Positions 6,889 to 12,952 of a stretch of 12,952 nucleotides of DNA are shown piece by piece. Location: the NCBI GenBank assembly GCA_937129505.1, contig CAKZNJ010000035.1, positions 1 to 12,952 of the forward strand, read 5' to 3'. The translations under genes and the position numbers were made by a program. The DNA is from an uncultured Anaerolineae bacterium. GTDB lineage: Bacteria > Chloroflexota > Anaerolineae > Anaerolineales > UBA4823. Within the stretch, counting starts at the first letter, position 1; each line of letters opens with the position of its first letter. A model generated the notes under the pieces. It was not told the DNA's origin. It ran no database searches and saw only the letters and a list, made by a program, of their open reading frames with translations.

Positions 6889-7416
6889 TCACTCTTCGAA
6901 GATCACTTTGGCGCGTCTTTCATATAAATCGAGACATTGTTGAGCTATCGTTCTCAGGTGGCGAACGGCCGCAAGGATACCATCGCTGCCTAAAGAGGCT
7001 TCGACATTATCGATTGCTCTGCTTACCTCATCGGATAGCGCTAAAAGGGTGGCGTCGTATTGGTAGATGCGAGCCAATTCGTCACTTTGAATATTTACGG
7101 CGTCGAAAAGACCTGTATAGCCCCGTGGAGCGCGCCGAATCCGATCGATAAATGTTCTTAGTTTTATTGCTGCGCTCTCCAAATCGTCTACCAAATGCAG
7201 ATCACCTTGGGAAATAACATCTCGTTGAATGGTGGAAATTCTTTGCCAGAGTTCTTCAAAAAGGGAAGCGATCCGATCGCGCAAAATTTTATCCTGATCA
7301 CGTCTTGCTTGACGATCAATATACCCTTTAAACCCGGGCACGTAACTTAGAATCTTCTTGAAGGGATCGAGATCACCGGTTACTTTTCGAACAATTTGTT
7401 CAACTTCGTCGCTCAT
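6889..7416 (-). CDS. Uncharacterised 175-aa helical protein, partner of the SPFH gene
   Basis: No family is recognised. The protein looks almost wholly alpha-helical and charged, without a signal peptide or membrane segment. A conserved-looking N-terminal block reads DPFKKILSYVPGFKGYIDRQ (17-36), followed by ARRDQDKILRDRIASLFEEL and then several amphipathic helices, ending LYERRAKVIFEE. The PGFKGY turn between two helices is the most distinctive feature. It is the first gene of the operon with the SPFH protein and has a strong TAAGGAGT ribosome site (7421-7428) and a near-consensus promoter. By analogy with the Bacillus ydjFGHI set, a helical partner of an SPFH membrane scaffold is plausible, but no PspA signature is evident. 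Function is unknown. Confidence 0.82.
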   Translation of the reverse strand: MSDEVEQIVRKVTGDLDPFKKILSYVPGFKGYIDRQARRDQDKILRDRIASLFEELWQRISTIQRDVISQGDLHLVDDLESAAIKLRTFIDRIRRAPRGYTGLFDAVNIQSDELARIYQYDATLLALSDEVSRAIDNVEASLGSDGILAAVRHLRTIAQQCLDLYERRAKVIFEE

Positions 7417-7466
7417 TATTACTCCTTATCTTTAGGGGGACATTCTATTCTACGCCAGATAGTCTC

Positions 7467-7495
7467 ATTATATTCGACCTTCATGACCTCTGCAA
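7467..7495 (-). promoter_or_regulatory. Sigma-70-type promoter for the 175-aa/SPFH operon
   Basis: On the minus strand, TTGCAG (7490-7495) and TATAAT (7467-7472) are separated by exactly 17 bases. Transcription would start near 7460, leaving a leader of about 44 bases before ATG 7416. The -35 box overlaps one arm of an inverted repeat (7491-7497), which could serve as an operator. Confidence 0.75.
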
Positions 7496-7527
7496 CTCAT
7501 TTACGGATGAATGGTTGATAAGTTGCA
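7491..7527. repeat. 7-base inverted repeat in the divergent promoter region
   Basis: TGCAACT (7491-7497) and AGTTGCA (7521-7527) form a perfect inverted repeat with a 23-base centre. One arm overlaps the -35 box of the leftward promoter; the other lies upstream of the rightward -10 box. Placement between two divergent genes suggests a shared operator, but two 7-base arms can also occur by chance. Confidence 0.45.
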
Positions 7528-7551
7528 AAGTGTTTTTTTTGATTGTCGGGT

Positions 7552-7557
7552 TATAAT
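7552..7557 (+). promoter_or_regulatory. Likely -10 box of the aldolase promoter
   Basis: A perfect TATAAT 39 bases before the aldolase ATG. No good -35 box lies at 16-18 bases: TTGCAA (7523-7528) is 23 bases away, and AGTGTT (7530-7535) is a weak match at 16. A T-run sits between. The promoter may need an activator or use the weak -35. Confidence 0.55.
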
Positions 7558-7596
7558 TTCAATAGAACACTTTTACAACAAAACTAGGAGAAAGAT

Positions 7597-9015
7597 ATGA
7601 GTGCGCCAGAATTACAATCGATTTTAGATCAGCTTGAAGGAAGCGTTTTATTTGAGCATGGGAAAGCTGTTGTCAAAGACAGAGAAAAACTCAGAAAGAA
7701 TGTGCATAAACTTGCGGAAATATCCGCCCTTGAAAAAGGTGCTTTACAGGGCTGGGCGCGTTATCTAACTCGATTAATCGCTTTGGAGGTCGGTTTAGTT
7801 CCTGCTACCATCCACGATTTGTATATGGCTCGCGGTCAAGGTGAGGTACCGCCTACTTTCACAGTTCCAGCGATGAATTTACGTGCGCTTTCATTCGATG
7901 CTGCGAGGGCAGTTTTTCGAACTGCTCTCTCGCTCGATGCGGGTGCATTTATTTTTGAAATCGCTCGCTCCGAGATTGGTTATACCGATCAACGACCCGC
8001 TGAATATGCAACAAGTGTTTTGGCGGCAGGCATTGCGGAAGGTTACGAAGGGGCGGTATTTATCCAAGGTGACCATTTCCAAATCTCGGCGAAGAAATAT
8101 GGAGCTGATCCCGACAAGGAATATAGCGCAGTAGAAAGTCTGATTAAAGAGGCAATTAGTGCGGGCTTTTACAACATTGATGTGGATACCTCTACCTTAG
8201 TGGATATTAGCAAAGCCGATCTGGTTGAACAACAAAGACTAAATACCAAGCTATCAGCCAGTCTGACAAAATATATCCGTTCACTTGAGCCTGCTGGTGT
8301 CACTGTATCCGTGGGTGGTGAGATCGGTGAAGTGGGCGGTAAAAACTCCACTGAAGAGGAATTGCGCGTTTACATGGACGAATATAATAAGGAACTTGGC
8401 GCTCTTGGAAATTACGCCGGAATCAGCAAGATCAGCATTCAAACCGGGACAACCCATGGTGGCGTGGTTTTGCCCGATGGGACAATTGCCCAAGTAAGCG
8501 TTGACTTTGATACCCTGAAGAGACTGAGCCAAGTTGCCCGCAAGGAGTATGGTTTAGCAGGAGCTGTTCAGCATGGCGCTTCAACCTTGCCTGAAGATGC
8601 TTTTGGTAAATTTGTCGAAAACGAGGCCTGTGAAGTCCATTTGGCAACCAATTTCCAGAACATGCTCTTTGAGCGCCTGCCTGAAGACTTGCGTAAAGAG
8701 ATGTATGCCTACCTAGATGCAAATTATGCCAATGAACGCAAGGAAGGGATGACGGATGAACAATTTTATTATAAGACGCGCAAGAATGTCATCGGTCCCT
8801 TCAAGGCACAGACATGGAATCTACCCGCCTCTTTCAAGGAAGAGATTGGCAATGCTTGGCAAGCCCAATTTACCAAACTGTTCCGCCTATTAGGGGTTAG
8901 TGATACTCGAAAATACGTTGAGCAGACGGTAAAAGCCCCTAAAATTCAGCCCAATATCAAGGATTATTTGGGTGAGTGGGTCACTGATGAAGATATTCGC
9001 GACTTGGCGGACTGA
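7597..9015 (+). CDS. Class II fructose-bisphosphate aldolase-like enzyme (long form)
   Basis: A 472-aa zinc-dependent aldolase of the class II FBP/tagatose-bisphosphate group, expected to cleave or form a ketose bisphosphate from dihydroxyacetone phosphate and an aldehyde in central sugar metabolism. Key residues are visible: GDH (158-160; catalytic Asp159 and Zn ligand His160), GGEIGEVGG (240-248; the acidic block of the family), GTTHGG (284-289; His287) and GAVQHGAST (322-330; His326). The AFIFEIARSE and PAMNLRALSF segments fit the barrel. It is longer than usual (285-360 aa) because of about 85 extra residues at the N-terminus and about 90 at the C-terminus. AGGAG (7586-7590) precedes the ATG by 6 bases. 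It stands alone between its own promoter area and a terminator. Class is secure; the exact sugar substrate is not shown. Confidence 0.9.
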   Translation: MSAPELQSILDQLEGSVLFEHGKAVVKDREKLRKNVHKLAEISALEKGALQGWARYLTRLIALEVGLVPATIHDLYMARGQGEVPPTFTVPAMNLRALSFDAARAVFRTALSLDAGAFIFEIARSEIGYTDQRPAEYATSVLAAGIAEGYEGAVFIQGDHFQISAKKYGADPDKEYSAVESLIKEAISAGFYNIDVDTSTLVDISKADLVEQQRLNTKLSASLTKYIRSLEPAGVTVSVGGEIGEVGGKNSTEEELRVYMDEYNKELGALGNYAGISKISIQTGTTHGGVVLPDGTIAQVSVDFDTLKRLSQVARKEYGLAGAVQHGASTLPEDAFGKFVENEACEVHLATNFQNMLFERLPEDLRKEMYAYLDANYANERKEGMTDEQFYYKTRKNVIGPFKAQTWNLPASFKEEIGNAWQAQFTKLFRLLGVSDTRKYVEQTVKAPKIQPNIKDYLGEWVTDEDIRDLAD

Positions 9016-9025
9016 GCGATCGCTC
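9014..9025. repeat. 12-base perfect palindrome at the aldolase stop codon
   Basis: GAGCGATCGCTC is a perfect palindrome containing GCGATCGC, and it begins inside the TGA stop of the aldolase gene. It has no T-run and is not itself a terminator. It could be a protein-binding or restriction/methylation site, or chance. Confidence 0.4.
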
Positions 9026-9119
9026 GTTCAAATTCATATTGTTTGTAAGACGTCGAATGCGTTGATCTAGAGTGCGACAAGAACAACGAACAGCGAATCT
9101 AACTCATTTATCAAAACAT

Positions 9120-9156
9120 CCCCCGTTCCCGAAAGAGCGGGGGGTGCTTGTTTTTC
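9120..9156 (+). terminator. Rho-independent terminator after the aldolase gene
   Basis: CCCCCG (9120-9125) pairs with CGGGGG (9138-9143) around a 12-base loop and is followed by GTGCTTG and then TTTTT (9151-9155). It lies 104 bases after the aldolase stop. The stem is short but all G-C; the U-run is offset by a few bases. Confidence 0.72.
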
Positions 9157-9157
9157 T

Positions 9158-9173
9158 GAATCACCTCTGATTC
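9158..9173. repeat. GAATCA-CCTC-TGATTC dyad upstream of the 74-aa gene
   Basis: A perfect 6-base inverted repeat with a 4-base centre, which extends to TC-x-GAATCA/TGATTC-x-GA with one mismatch. It lies 50 bases upstream of the predicted -35 box of the small membrane protein gene. It may be an operator or the tail of the terminator region. Confidence 0.35.
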
Positions 9174-9223
9174 TGAGATCCGATGTGGTTGTGTAGAGTA
9201 GGGTTAGAAACAAAAATTTTGTA

Positions 9224-9253
9224 TTGACGTATAGGGATTTAGAAAACTACGAT
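9224..9253 (+). promoter_or_regulatory. Promoter for the 74-aa membrane protein gene
   Basis: TTGACG (9224-9229) and TACGAT (9248-9253) are spaced by 18 bases. The leader would be very short, since the ATG is at 9268, but an AAAGGAG ribosome site (about 9256-9262) fits between. Confidence 0.5.
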
Positions 9254-9267
9254 AAAAGGAGTAGACG

Positions 9268-9492
9268 ATGAAAAAAAGATCAAAGAAAATCCCATGGTTT
9301 CTTGTCCCGTTTTGGTTGCTATGGAAGTTTATTACGGCAATCGTTGCGTTTACGGGGCGCATCATTGCCATTGTCTTGGGCTTTGTGCTTATGATCGGTG
9401 GCGTTCTGATCAGCGCGACCATCATAGGGTTAATAGTCGGCTTGCCAATGATTTTGATTGGTGTCCTTCTTGTTTTACGAGGCATTTTTTAA
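9268..9492 (+). CDS. Small hydrophobic membrane protein, 74 aa
   Basis: No family is recognised. The protein starts with a basic stretch (MKKRSKK) followed by nearly continuous hydrophobic sequence that can form two or three membrane helices: about residues 9-28 (PWFLVPFWLLWKFITAIVAF), 32-50 and 54-70, with Arg at 31 and 71. The basic N-terminus should stay in the cytoplasm. AAAGGAG lies 5-6 bases before the ATG, and a promoter-like pair is present just upstream, so it is likely its own transcription unit. Its TAA stop overlaps the stop of the convergent gene by 3-4 bases. A longer hydrophilic frame on the opposite strand is judged a shadow because this frame has the ribosome site and a coherent membrane profile. 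Confidence 0.75.
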   Translation: MKKRSKKIPWFLVPFWLLWKFITAIVAFTGRIIAIVLGFVLMIGGVLISATIIGLIVGLPMILIGVLLVLRGIF

Positions 9493-10196
9493 CCTGAGGT
9501 TTGCTCGTACTGGGCTAAGAACTCGTTAATCTTTTCGACTTTTTCCAAAGAGATTGGTTTTTGTTTGGCTTCTTTGCGGAGGAACTCTTTGAGCTTTTCT
9601 AGTTGAATGGAAGGAGCGGGGGGATTTTCCGCTGGATCGATGTCAAGAGTGATTTTTGGATTCATAAAGACCAAAGCTGCACGCACGTTGAGGGGGATCT
9701 CTTCGTCAAATATAGGCTTTAGGAATTTTTGAATTTTTTCGATTTCATAGGGTAATTCGAGATCTGGTCGGCCAAGGCTTTCTTTCCCAAAAAAGCGTAA
9801 AAAGGCGCTGCCGGCGTGTTGCCAACGGCCCTTTTTGAAAGTGATGCGGCCGGTCAGGTGATAAGGGTAAAGAATCCAAACGCCGGCTGGGCCGTTTAAG
9901 AGGTGATAGGTAGGGGTGTAATAGTGGCACAGCGTATATTTTTGGTCTAACCCTTTGAGCGCTTGGTTTATCAACTCGTCCGTACTAGGATTTCTCCCCC
10001 AACGATTGGTAAAAAACATCCCAATTTGAGCGAAAAGAAAGCCGAAAAGTAATGCCAGCAGAGAATAGGTTACTTGGTTTGGAAAACGGAGCGAGATGAC
10101 CAACCCTCCAATCAGGATTATCATCCCTGTGATCGTGGAAATGATGGCGATACGACGATTTCTCTTTTTCTTTTTCTCGTTGGTAATTATTTTCAT
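9489..10196 (-). CDS. Membrane-anchored protein with NERD-like domain, catalytic residues missing
   Basis: A 235-aa protein. After a very basic start (KKKKRNRR, 8-15) come two membrane segments (about 16-37 and 43-63), then a cytoplasmic domain. The stretch HYYTPTYHLLNGPAGVWILY (91-110) followed by YHLTGRITFKKGRWQ (112-126) resembles the core of nuclease-related (NERD) domains, where a 'GP-x-GV' strand precedes the active site. The E-x-K pair expected on the next strand is replaced by ILYPYH, so nuclease activity is unlikely. The C-terminal third (about 190-235) is charged and helical. The ribosome site AGAGGA precedes the ATG. The gene lies 24 bases after plsX on the same strand, so it is probably co-transcribed with it. 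The NERD relation is a pattern judgement; function unknown. Confidence 0.78.
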   Translation of the reverse strand: MKIITNEKKKKRNRRIAIISTITGMIILIGGLVISLRFPNQVTYSLLALLFGFLFAQIGMFFTNRWGRNPSTDELINQALKGLDQKYTLCHYYTPTYHLLNGPAGVWILYPYHLTGRITFKKGRWQHAGSAFLRFFGKESLGRPDLELPYEIEKIQKFLKPIFDEEIPLNVRAALVFMNPKITLDIDPAENPPAPSIQLEKLKEFLRKEAKQKPISLEKVEKINEFLAQYEQTSG

Positions 10197-10220
10197 CCTG
10201 TTTTCCTCTTCTGAGTGGTA

Positions 10221-11240
10221 TTAATCCTCGGTGAACGTGCTCGGCAAAGCTGATAGACGCTCACTAATGGCAAGTTGAAGTTCCCTGAGTAACCCCGATT
10301 CTACGGCTTGGCGTGCAACTCGGATGGCATTGAGTAAAGCCATCTCATCTGATCTCCCATGTCCGATGAAGACCAAACCATTTACGCCTAGCAAGGGAGC
10401 AGCGCCGACTTCACCAGGATCCATGATTTTTTTAATTGCGGCAAAAGCCGGTTTAGCCAATAAAGCACCGACTTTTGTGCGGGTAGATTTCATCATTTCA
10501 GATCGGATTAGGTCAGTCAAGAATTTTGCGACTGCTTCGCTTGACTTTAATAAGATGTTGCCCGTAAACCCATCCGTCACAACTACATCGGCGTCGCCAT
10601 TGAAAAGTTCTTTTGGCTCTACATTGCCGATGAAGTTGGGAATTAACTCCTTAAGTAAAGGATAGGTCTCCTTGATAAGCTGATTTCCTTTACCGGCTTC
10701 TTCTCCATTGGACAGAAGGGCGACTTTTGGGGGGGATTTACCAAGGACTTTTTCTGCGTAAATTGATCCCATGAGAGCGAACTGGATAAGATATTCCGCT
10801 TTGCAATCGGCGTTTGCACCGATATCCAATACGATGCAGTGTCCATTTCGAACGGGAAACTGGGCAGTGAGGGCTGGCCTGCGTACACCCCGAATGCGGC
10901 GCAATTGAAATAAAGCCGTAGCCATGGCGCCACCAGTATTGCCGGCGGTAATAAAGACATCGGCCTCCCCGCTTCGGAGCAGTTCCATACCCACTGCCAT
11001 GGAAGTGTCGGACTTTCGTCTCGCATTCTCGGCTGGTTTATCGGTCATCTCTAAGACTTGGGAGGCATGGACGAGGTGTAGTTTGGGGGAATGGGGTACG
11101 GAATCAAATTTTGCTTCTAAGAGATCCTTGGGCCCGACTAAAAGAATGTCATCATCATAAACTTGTGTAGCCTTTATGGCCGCTTGAATTTCAGGGTCTG
11201 GATGGCGGTCGCTTCCCATTGCGTCAAGCACAATGCGCAT
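10221..11240 (-). CDS. plsX: Phosphate acyltransferase PlsX
   Basis: Transfers an acyl group from acyl-ACP to inorganic phosphate, giving acyl-phosphate for PlsY in membrane phospholipid synthesis; it works at the inner face of the membrane. The 339-aa length is standard. Family blocks are the start MRIVLDAMGSDRHP (the usual form is DAMGGDxxP, here with Ser10), the region ENARRKSDTSM (71-81), ITAGNTGGAMATAL (97-110), LSNGEEAGKGN, DVVVTDGFTGNILLKS and LGVNGLVFIGHGRS. TAGGAGT lies just upstream of the ATG. In many bacteria plsX is followed by fabH/fabD; here the next gene is the NERD-like membrane protein instead. No convincing promoter was found in the 160 bases upstream. Confidence 0.95.
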   Translation of the reverse strand: MRIVLDAMGSDRHPDPEIQAAIKATQVYDDDILLVGPKDLLEAKFDSVPHSPKLHLVHASQVLEMTDKPAENARRKSDTSMAVGMELLRSGEADVFITAGNTGGAMATALFQLRRIRGVRRPALTAQFPVRNGHCIVLDIGANADCKAEYLIQFALMGSIYAEKVLGKSPPKVALLSNGEEAGKGNQLIKETYPLLKELIPNFIGNVEPKELFNGDADVVVTDGFTGNILLKSSEAVAKFLTDLIRSEMMKSTRTKVGALLAKPAFAAIKKIMDPGEVGAAPLLGVNGLVFIGHGRSDEMALLNAIRVARQAVESGLLRELQLAISERLSALPSTFTED

Positions 11241-11364
11241 AGTTTACTCCTATAAGACAGAAAATGTTGACTATTGATAGGTTAGGAGGCGGACTTAGAG
11301 AGGTAGAAAATTGTGTCATGAAGATAAAGTTCCTGTTATCCTATCCTAGATTGGGAAAGATTTC

Positions 11365-11392
11365 TTGACAGCAGGTAAGAGAGGATTATAAT
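11365..11392 (+). promoter_or_regulatory. Consensus promoter of the tRNA-Leu gene
   Basis: TTGACA (11365-11370) and TATAAT (11387-11392), both perfect hexamers, are separated by 16 bases. The predicted start is 4-6 bases before the mature tRNA 5' end, as expected for a highly expressed stable RNA. Confidence 0.88.
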
Positions 11393-11403
11393 ACAAAATA
11401 AAT

Positions 11404-11485
11404 GCGCTGGTGCTGGAATTGGCAGACAGGCATGGTTGAGGGCCATGTGCCGCAAGGCGTGTGGGTTCAACTCCCACCCAGCGCA
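11404..11485 (+). tRNA. tRNA-Leu (anticodon GAG)
   Basis: Folds as a class II tRNA: acceptor GCGCTGG (11404-11410) pairs with CCAGCGC (11478-11484) and the discriminator is A11485, as in tRNA-Leu. The D arm is CTG-GAATTGGCAGA-CAG, the anticodon stem CATGG/CCATG encloses TTGAGGG with anticodon GAG at 11438-11440 (reads CUC and CUU). The long variable arm GCC-GCAA-GGC and the T arm GTGGG-TTCAACT-CCCAC are intact. The 3' CCA is not encoded (CTCC follows), so it must be added by the CCA-adding enzyme. Confidence 0.97.
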
Positions 11486-11490
11486 CTCCA

Positions 11491-11514
11491 AAAGCCGCAG
11501 AGAGCGGCTTTTTT
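11491..11514 (+). terminator. Rho-independent terminator of the tRNA-Leu gene
   Basis: AAAGCCGC (11491-11498) and GCGGCTTT (11504-11511) form an 8-base stem with loop AGAGA, followed directly by a T-run ending at 11514. It starts 5 bases after the tRNA. Confidence 0.92.
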
Positions 11515-11536
11515 CGTAATTCCTTTCCCTTTTTAC

Positions 11537-11565
11537 TTGTCTCTATCACATGATTGGGGGATAAT
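11537..11565 (+). promoter_or_regulatory. Possible promoter for the hybrid histidine kinase gene
   Basis: TTGTCT (11537-11542) and GATAAT (11560-11565) are 17 bases apart. A start near 11572 would give a leader of about 62 bases containing the GAGGTGAG ribosome site (11623-11630). Confidence 0.5.
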
Positions 11566-11633
11566 GGATGAAAATTCCTGTATGGAAAGCGTTGTAAAAT
11601 GGAGATGGGGGAAGATTTATTTGAGGTGAGCCT

Positions 11634-12952
11634 ATGACCACGCCGACCATTCTGGTAGTGGATGATGACCGCAGTATTGTGAAATTATGTCAGCGGTTGC
11701 TGGAGAGGGCTTCCTTCCAGGTTCTGGCGTCAACCGATCCTTTCGAAGCGCTCAAAATTTTGGAAGTCCACCGGGTGGATTTGCTGCTGACGGATATCCG
11801 TATGCCGGTAATGGATGGTTTTGAACTCATCGAGCGGGGTAAAGCCCTGCAACCCGATTTAGCCGTCCTGGTGATGACAGGATTTGGCACTGTCGATACT
11901 GCCATTCAGGCGCTTTATCGTGGCGTGGATGGGCTAATCCTCAAACCGTTCGAAAATACCGCTGGATTGGTGGAGGCGGTTCAACGGGTGCTCACCTACG
12001 CCCGGCAGAAACAGGAAGCGGCGCGTGCTCAAGTTCTCAAACCCCTGTTTGATATTACCGAGACATTACTTGCTGAAACGTCTTTACAGACCCTGGAAAA
12101 GTTGATCCAGAATGCCATCATTGGAATTTTCCAATGTGAGTATGTGGGTGTGATTCAACGTGAAGGGCAGGGGAAAGGCGGAAACCTGATTGTTGGTCAC
12201 ATGCTCCCCCGTCAACTGGACAAGGATGTATGGGAGAAACTGTTCCGCATCCTGATTGAGCATGATAGCACCTCCATTTTGATCCACCAAACGGGTCCCG
12301 GCAACGCAGAGTTACAGAAAATCTTGCGTTTGGCAGGGTGGACTTCTCTCATGGTTACCTTCATCAACCGTGGAGGGCGTGAGTTTATCTTTCTGGCGGG
12401 GCGCTCAAGCCCGGCACAGCCCTACACCTCAGCCGATCTGGATCTCTTCACCATGCTGGCACGCCAGGCGGCAGTTGCGCTGGAAAACGCCCGCCTGTAC
12501 ACGGATTTGAAAGACTACATCCGCCGGGTGGAGGAATCCCAGCAGGCGCTGGTTCAGGCAGAAAAGATGGCGGCAGTGGGGCGTTTGGTGGCTTCGCTGG
12601 CGCACGAAATCAATAATCCATTGCAATCTTTACAAAACTGCCTGCACCTGGCTTTGCGGGCGGATCTGGACCCAGAACAGCGCAGTCACTATCTCAATTT
12701 GACCGAAACCGAATTAAATCGTCTGATTCAAACCGTTCGCCGGATGCTGGAGTTTTACCGTCCCAGTTCGCACGAACGTACGCCCATTCAACTGGCAAAG
12801 GCGGTTCAACATGTTGTTGATCTCATGCGTTCAGAAATTCGCTCCCGCGGTGTGGAAGTATCGCTAAATATCCCGGAGGATGCAGAAATTTCCGGGCTGG
12901 AGGATCAGATTCAACAGGTCTTCTTCAATCTGATTTTGAATGCTCTGGATGC
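11634..12952 (+). CDS. Hybrid REC-GAF-histidine kinase, N-terminal part (3' end outside window)
   Basis: The frame is open from ATG 11634 to the window edge (439 full codons). The strong GAGGTGAG site 3 bases before the ATG fixes the start. Residues 5-120 form a receiver domain: acidic DDD (10-12), phospho-acceptor Asp54 in LLLTDIRMPVMDG, Thr82 and Lys104 in LKPF. A region of about 140-290 looks like a GAF sensor domain (FDITETLLAETS at its start, LDLFTMLARQAAVALENARL at its end). A coiled linker (297-315) leads to the H-box AAVGRLVASLAHEINNPLQS with His324, and the ATP-binding domain begins with the N-box FFNLILNALDA (Asn432, Asn436) at the edge. Such proteins receive phosphate on the N-terminal receiver and signal onward from the kinase; the cue is unknown. 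No membrane segment is seen, so it is cytosolic. Its G+C looks higher than the genes to the left. Confidence 0.93.
   Translation, partial: MTTPTILVVDDDRSIVKLCQRLLERASFQVLASTDPFEALKILEVHRVDLLLTDIRMPVMDGFELIERGKALQPDLAVLVMTGFGTVDTAIQALYRGVDGLILKPFENTAGLVEAVQRVLTYARQKQEAARAQVLKPLFDITETLLAETSLQTLEKLIQNAIIGIFQCEYVGVIQREGQGKGGNLIVGHMLPRQLDKDVWEKLFRILIEHDSTSILIHQTGPGNAELQKILRLAGWTSLMVTFINRGGREFIFLAGRSSPAQPYTSADLDLFTMLARQAAVALENARLYTDLKDYIRRVEESQQALVQAEKMAAVGRLVASLAHEINNPLQSLQNCLHLALRADLDPEQRSHYLNLTETELNRLIQTVRRMLEFYRPSSHERTPIQLAKAVQHVVDLMRSEIRSRGVEVSLNIPEDAEISGLEDQIQQVFFNLILNALD

Noticed and set aside
8432..8722. A 96-aa open frame on the minus strand inside the aldolase gene
   Set aside because: It is antisense to a well-conserved coding region, has no ribosome site and has low-complexity shadow composition.
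9204..9485. A 93-aa minus-strand frame opposite the 74-aa membrane protein
   Set aside because: The plus-strand frame has a ribosome site, promoter-like boxes and a coherent membrane profile; the minus frame is rich in Thr/Ile/Met/Pro with no ribosome site, as expected for a shadow.
10643..11026. A 127-aa open frame on the minus strand inside plsX in another frame
   Set aside because: It lies fully within plsX, whose frame carries all family motifs; no ribosome site or homology pattern is evident.
11402..11629. A 75-aa open frame across tRNA-Leu and its terminator
   Set aside because: Its first two thirds are tRNA and terminator sequence. The last 21 codons (ATG 11564) begin inside the predicted -10 box, so a leader peptide is not supported.
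1..12952. CRISPR array, insertion sequence, integrase or phage genes
   Set aside because: No regularly spaced repeats, transposase motifs, terminal inverted repeats or phage-type genes were seen. The excisionase-like domain is the tail of an SPFH protein, not a mobile-element gene.

Overview
The window looks like chromosomal DNA of a non-model, free-living bacterium, most likely a Chloroflexota member of the Anaerolineae type. This is an inference from gene content and protein style (a stand-alone BchI-like ATPase, an SPFH protein with an excisionase-type tail, a long class II aldolase, a GtrA/UXS pair and several lineage-type hypothetical proteins). No marker settles it. The tRNA does not encode its CCA end. 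Base composition is moderate, with Shine-Dalgarno sites of the AGGAG type.

Region 1 (1-5764, + strand) is a tightly packed run of eight genes. They are the C-terminal part of a TolB/WD40-like propeller protein, a UDP-glucuronate decarboxylase (UXS), a GtrA-family membrane protein, a small four-repeat protein with a proline-rich tail, a BchI/ChlI-type AAA+ ATPase, a small TPR-like gene broken by in-frame TAG codons, a UroD-superfamily protein and the 16S rRNA methyltransferase RsmD. Gaps are 30 bases or less, and the GtrA gene overlaps the UXS stop by one base, so much of this could be one transcript. UXS and GtrA suggest envelope polysaccharide work. The ATPase has no chelatase partner subunit here.

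Region 2 (5774-7416, - strand) is a two-gene operon: a 175-aa helical protein and an SPFH protein ending in an excisionase-like helix-turn-helix. It is driven by a good sigma-70 promoter (TTGCAG-N17-TATAAT). The divergent region 7417-7596 also carries the promoter area of the next gene and a 7-base inverted repeat, TGCAACT/AGTTGCA.

Region 3 (7597-9492, + strand) holds a long class II fructose-bisphosphate-type aldolase, a terminator, and a 74-aa membrane protein with its own promoter. That gene overlaps tail-to-tail with the next operon.

Region 4 (9489-11240, - strand) is plsX (phospholipid synthesis) followed by a membrane-anchored protein with a NERD-like domain that lacks the nuclease residues.

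Region 5 (11365-12952, + strand) starts with a tRNA-Leu(GAG) gene with a consensus promoter and a terminator. It is followed by the start of a REC-GAF-histidine kinase gene that runs off the window end and looks richer in G+C than its neighbours.

Most worth a second look: the TAG-interrupted TPR gene whose read-through frame ends in an ATGA overlap with the next start, the SPFH-HTH fusion with its helical partner, the four-repeat protein next to a lone BchI-like ATPase, and the altered catalytic motif in RsmD.
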